Notes: generated by a model not told the origin, from the letters alone. Shown: positions 36,673 through 46,547, counted from the first letter of the stretch. The stretch: DNA of 64,000 bases from Paucibacter sp. TC2R-5 (GCF_025717605.1 NZ_JAJIRQ010000011.1:31208-95207), one strand, 5' to 3'. Made by a program: numbers and translations.

Positions 36673-37658
36673 GGTAAGGTTTCGCCAATATCGATGCGCG
36701 CCTGTGCCGCCTGGGTCAGCAGCCAGTCATTGAACATCAGCACCTCTGGTCGGGTCTTGCTGTGGCGGGACAGCAGCAGCCAATAGGCGATGGGGCTGCT
36801 CATGCGGCCGGCCGGGCCGAAGGGCTCGATCAAATCGCCGCGCTGCAGCTGCTCGCTGACCAGTGCGACCCGCGCCAGCGCCACCGCTTGCCCGCCTAAA
36901 GCCGCTTGAACTTGCTGGTAGGTGAAGTTCAGATACATCCAGCGGCGCGGCTGCAAGTCGGCCGCGCCATGCTCGCGCAACCAGCGCCGCCAGCCGAGAA
37001 ACTCTGCCGTCGGGCGTTGGTCATCCTCTTCGGCCAGGGTGTAGTGGGCCAGATCGGCAGGCTGACGCAGCGGTGGGCGCTCGCCCTGGTCGCCTTGGGC
37101 CGACAGCCAGCGGCTGACCACCGGCGTCAGCGTCTCGCCGAACAAGCGCTCAGCTCCTGGCGGCATATTGCCGGCCGCCGTATAGCGCAGCGCGATGTCG
37201 AACTCGCTGTCGTCCAGCTCTATCACCTGATCGTTGGCTGAGACGCGGATGTCGATGTCTGGATGCTCGCGCTGGAAGGCCTCTAACCTCGGAATCAACC
37301 AAAGCGAGGCAAAGGAGGCAAAGGTTGTCACGTTGACGACCCGGCGGCCGCGCGCCTGGCGCAGCTGGCGCACCGTTTGGTCAATCCGCTCCAGTGCGGC
37401 GATGGTGCTTGCTTGCAAGGCGGCGCCGTCGCTGGTCAGCTCGACATGGCGGGTGCCGCGCAGAAACAGGCTGAAGCCGAGTTCTTCTTCGAGCGAACGG
37501 ATCTGCCGGCTGATCGCCGACTGAGTCAAAAACAACTCATCGGCCGCGCCGCGAAAGCTCAGGAGGCGGGCCACCGCCTCGAAGGCGCGCAAGGAGCCTA
37601 CGGAGAGCGGTCGTTGGCGGGTCGGTTTTTGATGCGGGACGGCGGGCGCTTGATTCAT
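36669..37658 (-). CDS. LysR-family transcriptional regulator (GcvA-like)
   Basis: A 329-residue DNA-binding regulator. The winged helix-turn-helix is at about 20-80 (S-L-R-A-F-E-A-V-A-R, L-T-Q-S-A-I-S-R-Q-I-R-S-L-E-E-E-L-G) and the substrate-binding domain follows from about residue 105, ending without truncation. The effector is unknown. It is divergent from the DUF2917 gene at 37771, 112 bases away, so that gene is a likely target. Confidence 0.92.
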   Translation of the reverse strand: MNQAPAVPHQKPTRQRPLSVGSLRAFEAVARLLSFRGAADELFLTQSAISRQIRSLEEELGFSLFLRGTRHVELTSDGAALQASTIAALERIDQTVRQLRQARGRRVVNVTTFASFASLWLIPRLEAFQREHPDIDIRVSANDQVIELDDSEFDIALRYTAAGNMPPGAERLFGETLTPVVSRWLSAQGDQGERPPLRQPADLAHYTLAEEDDQRPTAEFLGWRRWLREHGAADLQPRRWMYLNFTYQQVQAALGGQAVALARVALVSEQLQRGDLIEPFGPAGRMSSPIAYWLLLSRHSKTRPEVLMFNDWLLTQAAQARIDIGETLP

Positions 37659-37770
37659 GCGTGAATGGTATCAATCCCGTGCGCCCATCTCATTGGACCT
37701 GCCGCCAGGCTGTCTCTAGTATTCAGGCCCATAGACGGCGCCGATTGCGCGGTCAACTGGAGGTAAATGA

Positions 37771-38061
37771 ATGATGAGCTATCCGCAAGCATTGTGGGCC
37801 TTGGCGCCGGGCGAGGCCATGAGTCTGGACATCGGCCCAGGTGCCCGTGAACTGGCCGTTGCCCAAGGGCGTGTGTGGCTGACGCAGCAGGGCCGGGCGC
37901 AGGCGCCGGCCGAGGATCTGTGGCTGGAGGCTGGCCAAAGCGTGGCGCTCGCGTCCGGCAGCCGGGTCGTGCTTGAAGCTTGGCCGCAAGCCGCCTTTCA
38001 ATTGCTGGTGCCGCCGGGGGCTTGTCGGCCTAATCAGCCGCCTTGTAAATCAGCACCTTGA
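37771..38061 (+). CDS. DUF2917 domain protein
   Basis: A 96-residue small cytoplasmic protein of the DUF2917 family, with the cupin-like pattern G-R-V-W-L-T and D-L-W-L-E-A-G-Q-S-V-A-L. GGAGG lies about 7 bases before the ATG at 37771; another ATG four bases upstream is out of frame. Divergence from a LysR regulator is common for this family in Burkholderiales. Function unknown. Its last 32 bases overlap the convergent methyltransferase gene. Confidence 0.85.
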   Translation: MMSYPQALWALAPGEAMSLDIGPGARELAVAQGRVWLTQQGRAQAPAEDLWLEAGQSVALASGSRVVLEAWPQAAFQLLVPPGACRPNQPPCKSAP

Positions 38062-38959
38062 GCGAGCGGTCTTCTGAGATGTCTGCAAACGCCGGCGGGT
38101 TGGCCACGCGCCCTACAAAAGCCAGCTGGGGCGCAAGCTCCAGCATTTGATCCAGCAAAAAGGCCAGGCCCAGCTTGGGTGTGTTCAGGCAAAGCATGGC
38201 GTGGCCGCCCGGCGCCAGCAGATTGGGCAGGCGACGCAGCAAGCGGGCGTAGTCCTTGGTGGCGACAAAGCTGCCTTTTTGAAAGCTGGGCGGATCGAGA
38301 ATGATCAAGTCATAGGGGCCGCTGCGGCTGATCTTGCCCCAGGAATTGAAGATGTCATGGGCCAGAAAACTGGCCCGTGCGGGTTTGCCGTCGAGCCCGT
38401 TGATTTGGTGATTTTGGCGGCCGATATTGAGCGCGCCACTGCTCATGTCCACATTGACGACACTGCCGGCCCCCGCTTGCAAGGCCACCACCGAAAAGGC
38501 GCAGGTGTAGGCGAACAGGTTCAGTACCTTGATGCCGGGTCGACTCTGCGCATGTTCGCGCACCCAGCGCCGCCCGCCGGCCATATCGAGAAACAGGCCG
38601 TGGTTTTGCCCCTTCAGCAGATGCACTTGATAGCGCGAGTCTTGCTCGGATACGAGATGCGGCTCAGGCACGCTGCCGCTGAGCAGCCGCGTTTCGCTGC
38701 GGCCTTCATCCCGGTATTGATAGACCAAGTCTAGCGGTCGGTCAGGTGCCAGGTCTTGCCAGCGCGCCGTCAGGGCCGCGTGGATGAGCTTCAAGTCATC
38801 TTCCGACGCAGGCTCAAAACTGGTCAATAGAAAGACCGGTGGGAAGGCGTCCAGCGCCCATTGCTCGCAGCCCGGGAAGCGGGCACCGCGACCGTGGAAG
38901 ATGCGCTGGGCGTCAAGGGGGAGGCCCATCGTGGCGATGGCGCTCAGCAAGGCTTGCAT
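38030..38959 (-). CDS. Class I SAM-dependent rRNA methyltransferase-like protein (RlmI/RlmK-related)
   Basis: A 309-residue methyltransferase. The central part has N-L-F-A-Y-T-C-A-F (motif I like), a D-M-S-S-G-A-L nucleoside site, and I-I-L-D-P-P-S-F-Q, the D-P-P-S-F form known in RlmI/RlmK/RlmL proteins that make m5C or m2G in 23S rRNA. The N-terminal domain is not the PUA type seen in the second homologue at 58369. Target base unknown. It overlaps the DUF2917 gene tail-to-tail and stands 27 bases from the TfoX-domain gene on the same strand. Confidence 0.85.
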   Translation of the reverse strand: MQALLSAIATMGLPLDAQRIFHGRGARFPGCEQWALDAFPPVFLLTSFEPASEDDLKLIHAALTARWQDLAPDRPLDLVYQYRDEGRSETRLLSGSVPEPHLVSEQDSRYQVHLLKGQNHGLFLDMAGGRRWVREHAQSRPGIKVLNLFAYTCAFSVVALQAGAGSVVNVDMSSGALNIGRQNHQINGLDGKPARASFLAHDIFNSWGKISRSGPYDLIILDPPSFQKGSFVATKDYARLLRRLPNLLAPGGHAMLCLNTPKLGLAFLLDQMLELAPQLAFVGRVANPPAFADISEDRSLKVLIYKAAD

Positions 38960-38986
38960 AGAGGCGGGACCGGGTGAAAGTGAGAA

Positions 38987-39403
38987 TCAAGCTTGGCGCT
39001 TGGTCGCCATTTTCGACCCTGGCTTTGCTGTGCCGGTCTTTGGCTTGGACTTGGACTTTTTCGGCGGCTTCTTTGCCGTGGCGGCGCGCAATGCCGCGCC
39101 CAGGGCCAAGCGGCCCCAAGCATCCATCAGTGCGGGCGACTCCATCGCCTCCTCCGGCGCGACGAAATAGTTCAGGCGCATGACTTGACCCTCGCGCTCG
39201 TACTGAAACGGCGCGCAGCCGGCGGCCTCGAACAGAGGGCGGGTTTGCGCATCGGCTTTCAGATAGAGCTGGTCGAAGGCAATGATGGCGATAAAGAAGT
39301 CGCCGGCGTAAATGCCCCAGCCGCCGAACATGCGGCGGCTGCGCAAGGGCCCCAGCGGCGCCAGCAACTCCATGCAGTGATCAAGTAATTCTTTGCTTGC
39401 CAT
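38987..39403 (-). CDS. TfoX/Sxy N-terminal domain protein
   Basis: A 138-residue protein. Residues about 10-100 are a TfoX N-terminal domain (R-R-M-F-G-G-W-G-I-Y, F-F-I-A-I-I, L-Y-L-K-A-D), then a Lys/Pro/Ala-rich basic tail to the end. TfoX/Sxy proteins activate competence genes in gammaproteobacteria; stand-alone N-terminal domain proteins in other groups are unstudied, so no competence role is claimed. The basic tail may bind nucleic acid (inference). It is divergent from cyclo-ligase copy 2. Confidence 0.85.
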   Translation of the reverse strand: MASKELLDHCMELLAPLGPLRSRRMFGGWGIYAGDFFIAIIAFDQLYLKADAQTRPLFEAAGCAPFQYEREGQVMRLNYFVAPEEAMESPALMDAWGRLALGAALRAATAKKPPKKSKSKPKTGTAKPGSKMATKRQA

Positions 39404-39525
39404 GGCTCAAATATAGGGTCTCAACGAAGTTGGCCGCCCTATGGTCTGCCCACACAATCGGGGTAGCCGCCAGCAGAGCTACTTGGAAAGCTGGCCCGCA
39501 GTTTCTTTGTTGGGAGGAATTGTCC

Positions 39526-40095
39526 GTGGATATGAATGACCGCGCCGCCTTGCGCCACAAACTGATTCAGGCGCGCCTGGATCTGCCAAATCGTTTGGAA
39601 CTGGCCGAGTATTTGCAGGAGGTTTTGCGCGTTTGGCTTTTGCGCCGAACCGAGTTGACCATTGGTGCTTACTGGCCGATCAAGGGTGAGTTTGACCCCT
39701 TGCCGGCACTCTACCGCTGGGGCGAGGATCATCCGGAACGCAGGATTGGCTTGCCGGTGGTGGACAAGGCCCTGGGCACGCTGCGCTTTCATGTCTGGTA
39801 CCCCGGTTGCCCGATGGAGGAGGATGCTTACGGCATCCCCAAGCCGAAAGACACCGAGGTCTTTGAGCCCCAACTTTTGCTGGTGCCTTGCGTGGGCTTT
39901 GGCCCTTGCGGCCTGCGGCTGGGTTATGGCGGCGGCTTTATGGACCGCACCTTGGCGGCCTTGCAGCCGCGCCCGGCCACGGCCGGCATTGGCTATGCGC
40001 ATGGCTTTCAGCCCATGTTGAAGGCCGAAGCCCATGACGTACCGCTGGACGCCATGCTGACCGAGGAAGGTGTGGTGTGGGACTGCAATGGTTGA
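39526..40095 (+). CDS. 5-formyltetrahydrofolate cyclo-ligase, copy 2
   Basis: A 189-residue second cyclo-ligase with the standard length: A-A-L-R-H-K-L near the start, T-I-G-A-Y-W-P-I-K-G-E-F, L-V-P-C-V-G-F and L-G-Y-G-G-G-F. The GTG at 39526 is chosen because GGGAGGA lies 8 bases upstream, the best ribosome-binding site of the region; ATG 39532 is too far away. It differs strongly from copy 1, so the two are old paralogues, not a recent duplication. pepQ follows closely. Confidence 0.9.
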   Translation: MDMNDRAALRHKLIQARLDLPNRLELAEYLQEVLRVWLLRRTELTIGAYWPIKGEFDPLPALYRWGEDHPERRIGLPVVDKALGTLRFHVWYPGCPMEEDAYGIPKPKDTEVFEPQLLLVPCVGFGPCGLRLGYGGGFMDRTLAALQPRPATAGIGYAHGFQPMLKAEAHDVPLDAMLTEEGVVWDCNG

Positions 40096-40105
40096 GAATG
40101 CAGGC

Positions 40106-41410
40106 ATGACTACTTACGCACAACACCTGAGCCAGCTGCAAGCCCAAGCCGAAAGCGCCCTGGCGCGCACCGGCTTTGACGCTTTGCTGATCGCCTCCGG
40201 CATCGAGAAATACGCGTTCCTGGATGACCGCCCCTATCTCTTTCAAGCCAACCCGCATTTCAAGCATTGGCTGCCGCTGAGCAATCATCCGAACAGCTGG
40301 ATCGTGGTGCGCCCCGGCCACAAGCCTCGCGTCGTCTACTACCAGCCCGATGATTACTGGCATGTGCCGCCAAGCAGCCCGACCGGCGAGTGGGTCGATG
40401 CGGTTGAGTTGATCATCATCAGCCGCGCCGAGGAAGCGGCAGCGCATTTGCAACTGCCCGGGCGCCTAGCCATCATTGGCGAAGCGGATGCGCGCCTGGC
40501 CGGGGTGGAGCCCAATAATCCGCAAGACTTGCTGAACCTGCTGCATTACCAGCGCGCACGCAAGAATGGCTATGAGCTGGACCAGATGCGTGCCGCCTCA
40601 CGCCGCGCCGCGCCCGCGCATCTGGCCGCACGTGATGCTTTTCTGGCCGGCGCGTCCGAGGCCGAGATTCACCGCGCCTATCTTGTCGCTGCGGGCCACA
40701 CCGACCGCGATCTGCCCTACGGCAATATCGTCGCGTTGAACGAGCATTGCGCCGTGCTGCATTACCAGTACCAGGATGTGCAGCGGCCGGCCGAGAGTCG
40801 CTCTTTCCTGATTGACGCTGGCGCTCAGGTCAATGGTTATGCCTCGGACATCACGCGCACTTGGAGCCAGGGTGGCGACGCCGACTTTGACGCCCTGCTC
40901 GCGGCGATGGAGGCTGCGCAGCTGGCGCTGGTGGACGAGGTGCGCGACGGGGTCGACTACCGCGACATCCATCTCAGCACGCACCGCCATCTGGCCGGCA
41001 TTCTGCAGGCGCAAGGCATCGTCAAGATGAGTGTGGAGGCCATGCTTGAGCAAGGCGTGACGTCCATCTTCATGCCACACGGTATTGGCCATTTGCTGGG
41101 CCTGCAGGTGCACGACATCGGCGGTTTCATGGCCGATGAATTTGGCCAGCTTGCGCCCAAGCCCGAGGGCCACCCCTATCTGCGTCTGACCCGCAAGCTG
41201 CAGGCCGGCATGGTGGTGACGATAGAGCCGGGTCTGTATTTCATCCCGACGCTGTTGCGTCAGCTGCGCGCCGGCCCTGCGGCGGCGGTCAATTGGCCCT
41301 TGGTCGAGCACCTCAGTCGCTTCGGCGGCATACGCATCGAAGATGATGTGGTCTGCCGGGCAGAAGGCGGGCCGGAGAATATGACGCGGGAGGCCTTCGC
41401 TGCGCTTTGA
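40106..41410 (+). CDS. pepQ: Xaa-Pro dipeptidase
   Basis: Cleaves Xaa-Pro dipeptides; M24 metallopeptidase. About 434 residues, close to E. coli PepQ: F-L-D-D-R-P-Y-L-F and D-Y-W-H near the N-terminus, the metal ligands in D-A-G-A-Q and S-D-I-T-R-T, M-P-H-G-I-G-H-L-L-G, T-I-E-P-G-L-Y-F and R-I-E-D-D. The start is uncertain: ATG 40106 is used and ATG 40088 is possible. It follows cyclo-ligase copy 2 and ends at a bidirectional terminator shared with ompW. Confidence 0.95.
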   Translation: MTTYAQHLSQLQAQAESALARTGFDALLIASGIEKYAFLDDRPYLFQANPHFKHWLPLSNHPNSWIVVRPGHKPRVVYYQPDDYWHVPPSSPTGEWVDAVELIIISRAEEAAAHLQLPGRLAIIGEADARLAGVEPNNPQDLLNLLHYQRARKNGYELDQMRAASRRAAPAHLAARDAFLAGASEAEIHRAYLVAAGHTDRDLPYGNIVALNEHCAVLHYQYQDVQRPAESRSFLIDAGAQVNGYASDITRTWSQGGDADFDALLAAMEAAQLALVDEVRDGVDYRDIHLSTHRHLAGILQAQGIVKMSVEAMLEQGVTSIFMPHGIGHLLGLQVHDIGGFMADEFGQLAPKPEGHPYLRLTRKLQAGMVVTIEPGLYFIPTLLRQLRAGPAAAVNWPLVEHLSRFGGIRIEDDVVCRAEGGPENMTREAFAAL

Positions 41411-41418
41411 CCAAGAAA

Positions 41419-41453
41419 AAAGCCGCTGCAGCCTGAAAAGGCGCAGCGGCTTT
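41419..41453. terminator. Bidirectional terminator between pepQ and ompW
   Basis: AAAGCCGCTGC (41419-41429) pairs with GCAGCGGCTTT (41443-41453), with an inner GCC/GGC pair. A T-rich flank on the right and an A-rich flank on the left make it usable from both sides. Confidence 0.88.
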
Positions 41454-41469
41454 ATTTGGCTAAGCTCGC

Positions 41470-42138
41470 TTAGAAGCGCATGCCCAAGCCAACGCCGACC
41501 AGCAGCGGATCAACCTTGAATTCACCGATGTCTGTACCCTTGGAGTAGACGGTAGTCTTGATCTGGACCTTCTTGAGGTCCACGTTCAGGTACAAATTCT
41601 TGGCAACTTCAATGTCGGCGCCGATCTGTGCCGACAGGCCCCAGCTGTTGTGCTTCAAGCCCAGGCCCAGAGGTGCGACGTTGGCGTCAAACTGCACGTC
41701 CGAGATATTGGTGTAGTTCACACCCAGGCCAACATAGGGGCGGAACATGCTGGTTGGGCTGAAGTGGTACTGCGCGCTCAGTGTCGGGGGCAGATGCTTG
41801 AAGCTGCCGATCTTGCCCACGCCGGTGACGGACAGGTCTTGCTTTTGCGGGTAAGTCAGGATCAGCTCAACGGCGACATTGGGGTTGATGAAGTAGCTGA
41901 TGTCCAACTCAGGCAGCCACTTGTCGTTGATCGAAGCTTCGGCAGGCTTGCCAACAACGCTGGTCAAGGTGGAGCTCAGCTTGGAGCTATTGTCATTGGC
42001 CGATTGCAGATGCACGGCGCGCACGCGCACCAACCAAGGGCCTTCTTGTGTGGTCTGGGCTTGAGCCGAGAAGCTGGCCAAGCCCATAGCAGCGGTTGCA
42101 CAGACGCCAGCGATTGCAGCAGCAAAATTCTTGTTCAT
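41470..42138 (-). CDS. ompW: OmpW family outer-membrane protein
   Basis: A 222-residue eight-stranded beta-barrel protein with a 27-residue signal peptide (cleavage at A-Q-A-Q). OmpW signs are visible: W-L-V-R-V-R-A-V-H, L-P-P-T-L-S-A-Q-Y-H-F, F-R-P-Y-V-G-L-G-V-N-Y, and a C-terminal Phe (G-M-R-F). OmpW proteins form narrow hydrophobic channels in the outer membrane and are often induced by stress or oxygen changes. The gene is single, with about 130 bases of upstream spacer to metF. Nothing odd. Confidence 0.93.
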   Translation of the reverse strand: MNKNFAAAIAGVCATAAMGLASFSAQAQTTQEGPWLVRVRAVHLQSANDNSSKLSSTLTSVVGKPAEASINDKWLPELDISYFINPNVAVELILTYPQKQDLSVTGVGKIGSFKHLPPTLSAQYHFSPTSMFRPYVGLGVNYTNISDVQFDANVAPLGLGLKHNSWGLSAQIGADIEVAKNLYLNVDLKKVQIKTTVYSKGTDIGEFKVDPLLVGVGLGMRF

Positions 42139-42224
42139 TGATCTACTTTCAAAAAGCCGGGAATAGCCCCGATGAAAGAGATTGGAATGCTGCTGAGGGG
42201 GTAAACCCTTGATCTAACGCAAAG

Positions 42225-42250
42225 TCAAAAAAGCCCTCGCGAGGAGGGCT
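42225..42250 (-). terminator. Terminator of metF (leftward)
   Basis: AGCCCTC (42232-42238) pairs with GAGGGCT (42244-42250); on the minus strand the stem is followed by a T run (A run at 42225-42231). It ends the ahcY-tlyA-metF direction. Confidence 0.85.
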
Positions 42251-42268
42251 GGGGGCATTTGACTTAAC

Positions 42269-43126
42269 TCAAGAAACTTGGCCGAGCCTGAGGCGTTTAC
42301 ACAACTCCAAGGTCAAGCCTGACTGATTGAGCGTATAGAAATGGATGCCGGGCGCGCCGCCGGCGATCAGGCGTTCGCACACGCGCGTCATCACGTCCAG
42401 GCCAAAGGCGCGGATGGAGGCCGCATCGTCCATATAGCCTTCCATCTTCAGCGCCACCCAGCGGGGGATTTCGATGCCGTCACGGGCCGCGAACTGCGCG
42501 ATACGGGCATAGTTATGGAAGGGCATGATGCCGGGCACGATGGGCGCCGTCACACCGAGTTTGCGCACCTCGTCAACGAAGTTGAAGTAAGCATCCGGGT
42601 TGAAGAAGAACTGCGTGATTGCCGAGTTGGCGCCGGCTGCCATCTTGTCGGCGAAGTGCTGCAAGTCCTTGGCGGCATAGCGTTGCTGCGGGTGGTACTC
42701 TGGGTAGGCGGCGACCTCGATCTGCCAGTCGGCCCCTTGTGTCTCGCGGATGAAAGCAACCAATTCGGACGCATAACGGAACTCGCCTGCGGTAGCGGTG
42801 CCGCTGGGTAGGTCGCCGCGCAGGGCGACCACGCGGCGAATGTTCTGCGCGCGGTAGGTGGCCAGGATTTCGGCGATGTTTTCGCGTGTGGAGCCCACGC
42901 AGGACAGATGAGGCGCGGCCTCGAAGCCGGCGCGGGCAATGTCCATCACCGTGCTGAGCGTCTTGTCGCGCGTCGAGCCGCCGGCGCCGTAGGTGACGCT
43001 GAAGTAATGCGGATTCAAGACGCTGAGGTCTTGCACCACGGCCTTGAGCTTCTCGGTCCCGACCGGCGTATTGGGCGGGAAGAACTCGAAACTGACAGGG
43101 GTGGATGATGTTGTTGTGCTGCTCAT
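42269..43126 (-). CDS. metF: Methylenetetrahydrofolate reductase
   Basis: Reduces 5,10-methylene-THF to 5-methyl-THF, the methyl donor for methionine synthesis. The 285-residue protein has V-S-F-E-F-F-P-P near the N-terminus, S-V-T-Y-G-A-G-G-S-T-R, and A-L-R-G-D-L-P, the normal bacterial FAD-dependent form. It overlaps tlyA by ATGA. Together with ahcY it supports one methyl-cycle operon read leftward under the SAH riboswitch at 45551-45682. Confidence 0.97.
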   Translation of the reverse strand: MSSTTTSSTPVSFEFFPPNTPVGTEKLKAVVQDLSVLNPHYFSVTYGAGGSTRDKTLSTVMDIARAGFEAAPHLSCVGSTRENIAEILATYRAQNIRRVVALRGDLPSGTATAGEFRYASELVAFIRETQGADWQIEVAAYPEYHPQQRYAAKDLQHFADKMAAGANSAITQFFFNPDAYFNFVDEVRKLGVTAPIVPGIMPFHNYARIAQFAARDGIEIPRWVALKMEGYMDDAASIRAFGLDVMTRVCERLIAGGAPGIHFYTLNQSGLTLELCKRLRLGQVS

Positions 43127-43899
43127 GGCGTGTCTTTCACTGTTCCCGGCGCTTGTGCCCAGAGGAAGAATTCTTTATTGCCATCACCGCCGGTGATGGC
43201 GCTCTCAAAATAGCCCAGGACCTTCCAGCCCAGGTCTTTGGCGGCATTGCGGGCCTGCGTTTCCAGCAAGGGGTATTGCTTGGCGTCTTTGATCAGGCCG
43301 CCACGCGCCAGAGCTTTCTTGCCCAACTCGAATTGCGGTTTGACCAGCAGCAAGACCTGACCCTCGGGCGCTAACCATGCGGCCAGATGGGGCAGGGCGC
43401 CCAGCATCGAGATGAAACTCAAGTCACCAACGATGAGCTCAAAGCCGCCTGCCGGCGCGTGCTCGGTCAAGGCCGAGCCGGCCAGTTCGCGCACATGCAG
43501 CTGCTCCAGCGCCACCACCTGTGGGTGATTGCGCAAGGTTTCGTGTAACTGGCTGTGGCCGACATCAACGCCGACCACCTTGGCAGCACCCGCCTTGAGC
43601 AGGCAGTCGCTGAAGCCGCCGGTGCTTTGGCCCATGTCCAGCACGCACAGGCCGCTCACATCCAGGGCGCTGTGTTTCAGCGCCCCTTCGAGCTTGAGCC
43701 CGCCGCGCGACACAAAGCGCAACTCCGCGTCATCGTTGACTCGCAAGTCGCCATGCTCGTTGAGATCCTCACCCGCTTTGCGGATCGCCTGCCAGCCCGC
43801 CGGCCCCTGCCATTCGGCCGCACCCGCCGCAATCAGGCGAGCGGCGGCCGAGCGGGTTGGCGCCAGGCCTTTTGAAACTAACAGTTGATCAGCTCGCAT
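43123..43899 (-). CDS. tlyA: TlyA-family rRNA 2'-O-methyltransferase (hemolysin A-like)
   Basis: A 258-residue protein: N-terminal S4 RNA-binding domain (R-A-D-Q-L-L-V-S-K-G-L, A-A-R-L-I-A-A-G) and a FtsJ-like methyltransferase domain with V-L-D-M-G-Q-S-T-G-G-F-S-D and L-S-F-I-S. In mycobacteria TlyA makes 2'-O-methylcytidines in 16S and 23S rRNA. Here it lies between ahcY and metF, which removes and rebuilds the products of SAM use. The stop overlaps the metF start. Confidence 0.92.
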   Translation of the reverse strand: MRADQLLVSKGLAPTRSAAARLIAAGAAEWQGPAGWQAIRKAGEDLNEHGDLRVNDDAELRFVSRGGLKLEGALKHSALDVSGLCVLDMGQSTGGFSDCLLKAGAAKVVGVDVGHSQLHETLRNHPQVVALEQLHVRELAGSALTEHAPAGGFELIVGDLSFISMLGALPHLAAWLAPEGQVLLLVKPQFELGKKALARGGLIKDAKQYPLLETQARNAAKDLGWKVLGYFESAITGGDGNKEFFLWAQAPGTVKDTP

Positions 43900-43904
43900 A
43901 GTTA

Positions 43905-44035
43905 TTCGATTCTCACGGGGCGTAGCGAGCGGTGCTCAGGCTAGGCGGACGGAGCACAGGAACCGGAACGTACTTCCTGTACGTGAGGATTCCGCGCACC
44001 GCCCAACGACGCCTGAGCGCCGCGCAGTAGCCCTC
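43905..44035 (-). repeat. Large inverted-repeat element between ahcY and tlyA
   Basis: The spacer folds into a long imperfect stem: GGTGCTCAGGC (43931-43941) with GCCTGAGCGCC (44011-44021), GGCGG with CCGCC inside, and an inner hairpin around AACGTAC-TTCCT-GTACGT (43967-43984). No gene fits here. It may be an RNA-processing or stability element of the ahcY-tlyA transcript, or a dispersed repeat of Burkholderiales genomes. Confidence 0.5.
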
Positions 44036-44041
44036 AGGCTA

Positions 44042-45469
<1,428 letters not shown>

Positions 45470-45550
45470 TGCGAGCTCCTTCATGCAATCTATGAAGCCG
45501 CTGCTGTCACCGTATGAGGGATTGCCCAAGCCCGAGGTGGGACTTGGCAA

Positions 45551-45682
45551 GCGTTCACCCACGCGAAAACGTCAGCGGGTGAGCGCAGTTGCAGGTTCTG
45601 CGGGCTTGGCAGCCCATGGTGCAAAACTTTTCCGAGCCTGGCCTGGGTTGTTGAGAACTCAGGTTGCAACGCTCCTCGGAAC
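45551..45682 (-). ncRNA. S-adenosylhomocysteine (SAH) riboswitch before ahcY
   Basis: Read on the minus strand the region begins TCCGAGGAGCGTTGCAAC (45680 downward), and has CCAGGCTCGGA (near 45641-45631), then T-G-C-G-C-T-C-A-C-C-C (near 45587-45577): the known SAH riboswitch core. CCGAG pairs with CTCGG (P1), and GAGCG with CGCTC. A following stem (45556-45581) could be the expression platform. SAH riboswitches activate ahcY when SAH accumulates. The boundaries are approximate. Confidence 0.85.
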
Positions 45683-45689
45683 AGCGGCA

Positions 45690-45717
45690 ATTCTAGCCGC
45701 ATGCGGTATTTCAATGC
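45690..45717 (-). promoter_or_regulatory. Likely ahcY promoter
   Basis: On the minus strand, TAGAAT at 45695-45690 is a good -10 box; it lies just before the riboswitch, so transcription would start near 45683. The -35 candidates around C-A-T-T-G-A-A (15-16 bp spacing) are weak. HAD gene transcription starts in the opposite direction nearby. Confidence 0.45.
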
Positions 45718-45752
45718 GCGGAACAGGGCCAAGATTACGGACAATCGCGCTT

Positions 45753-46547
45753 ATGCAGCCTTTCAGCCTTTGCCCGCCCCAGCGCCTGCGCCATTTGCGC
45801 GGCGTCCTGACCGATATCGATGACACGCTGACGGCCCATGGTGAGATTGCGCCGGCCGCATTGGCATCCTTGCAAGCCTTGCATGACTCCGGCGTGCCGG
45901 TGATTGCCATAACGGGCAGGCCAAGCGGCTGGAGTGAGCCCTTTGCCTTGGCTTGGCCGCTGCTTGCCATCGTGGCGGAGAACGGCGCCGTGATGCTGCG
46001 CCGAGATGAACATGGCCTGTTGCAGCGCGAGTTCAGTCAAGCTGATGAGCGGGTTCGCGAGGCTAATTTCGAGCGCTTGCAGGCCTGTGCGGCCGATGTG
46101 CTGCAGCGCGTGCCAGGGGCATGCCTGGCCACCGACTCGGCCGGCCGCCTGACCGATATCGCCGTCGACCACAGCGAGTTCGCACAGTTGGATGCGGCAC
46201 AGATTGCGGCCGTCTGCGCCGTGATGCGCGCACATGGCTTGGTGGCCACCGTCAGCTCCATCCATATCAATGGTTGGATTGGCGAGCACAACAAATTGTC
46301 GGCAGCCATTTGGGCCGTGCCGGCTTTGTTGGGTGAGGCTTTTGATCCCGAACGCTGGCTCTACATTGGCGACTCAGCGAACGATCAGCTGATGTTCGAG
46401 CGCTTGCCGCTCACGGTTGGGGTCGCCAATATCGCGCAGTGGGCGCCCCGCTTGCAGCATCTGCCCCTCTACGTGACGCAGGCCGAGCGGGGCGAAGGGT
46501 TTGCCGAATTGGCGCAGGCATTGCTTCGGGCCCGAGGCAGTGCTTAA
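45753..46547 (+). CDS. HAD-superfamily hydrolase (HAD-IIB / Cof-like)
   Basis: A 264-residue phosphatase-like protein with motif I L-T-D-I-D-D-T-L-T (nucleophile Asp), motif II-region A-I-T-G-R-P-S-G-W, and motif IV G-D-S-A-N-D-Q-L. Layout and length match the IIB group (sugar-phosphate phosphatases). Substrate unknown. The start at 45753 is divergent from the riboswitch and ahcY; the frame is open well upstream but that part lies over the regulatory region. Its end overlaps the YcaQ-like gene by four bases. Confidence 0.85.
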   Translation: MQPFSLCPPQRLRHLRGVLTDIDDTLTAHGEIAPAALASLQALHDSGVPVIAITGRPSGWSEPFALAWPLLAIVAENGAVMLRRDEHGLLQREFSQADERVREANFERLQACAADVLQRVPGACLATDSAGRLTDIAVDHSEFAQLDAAQIAAVCAVMRAHGLVATVSSIHINGWIGEHNKLSAAIWAVPALLGEAFDPERWLYIGDSANDQLMFERLPLTVGVANIAQWAPRLQHLPLYVTQAERGEGFAELAQALLRARGSA

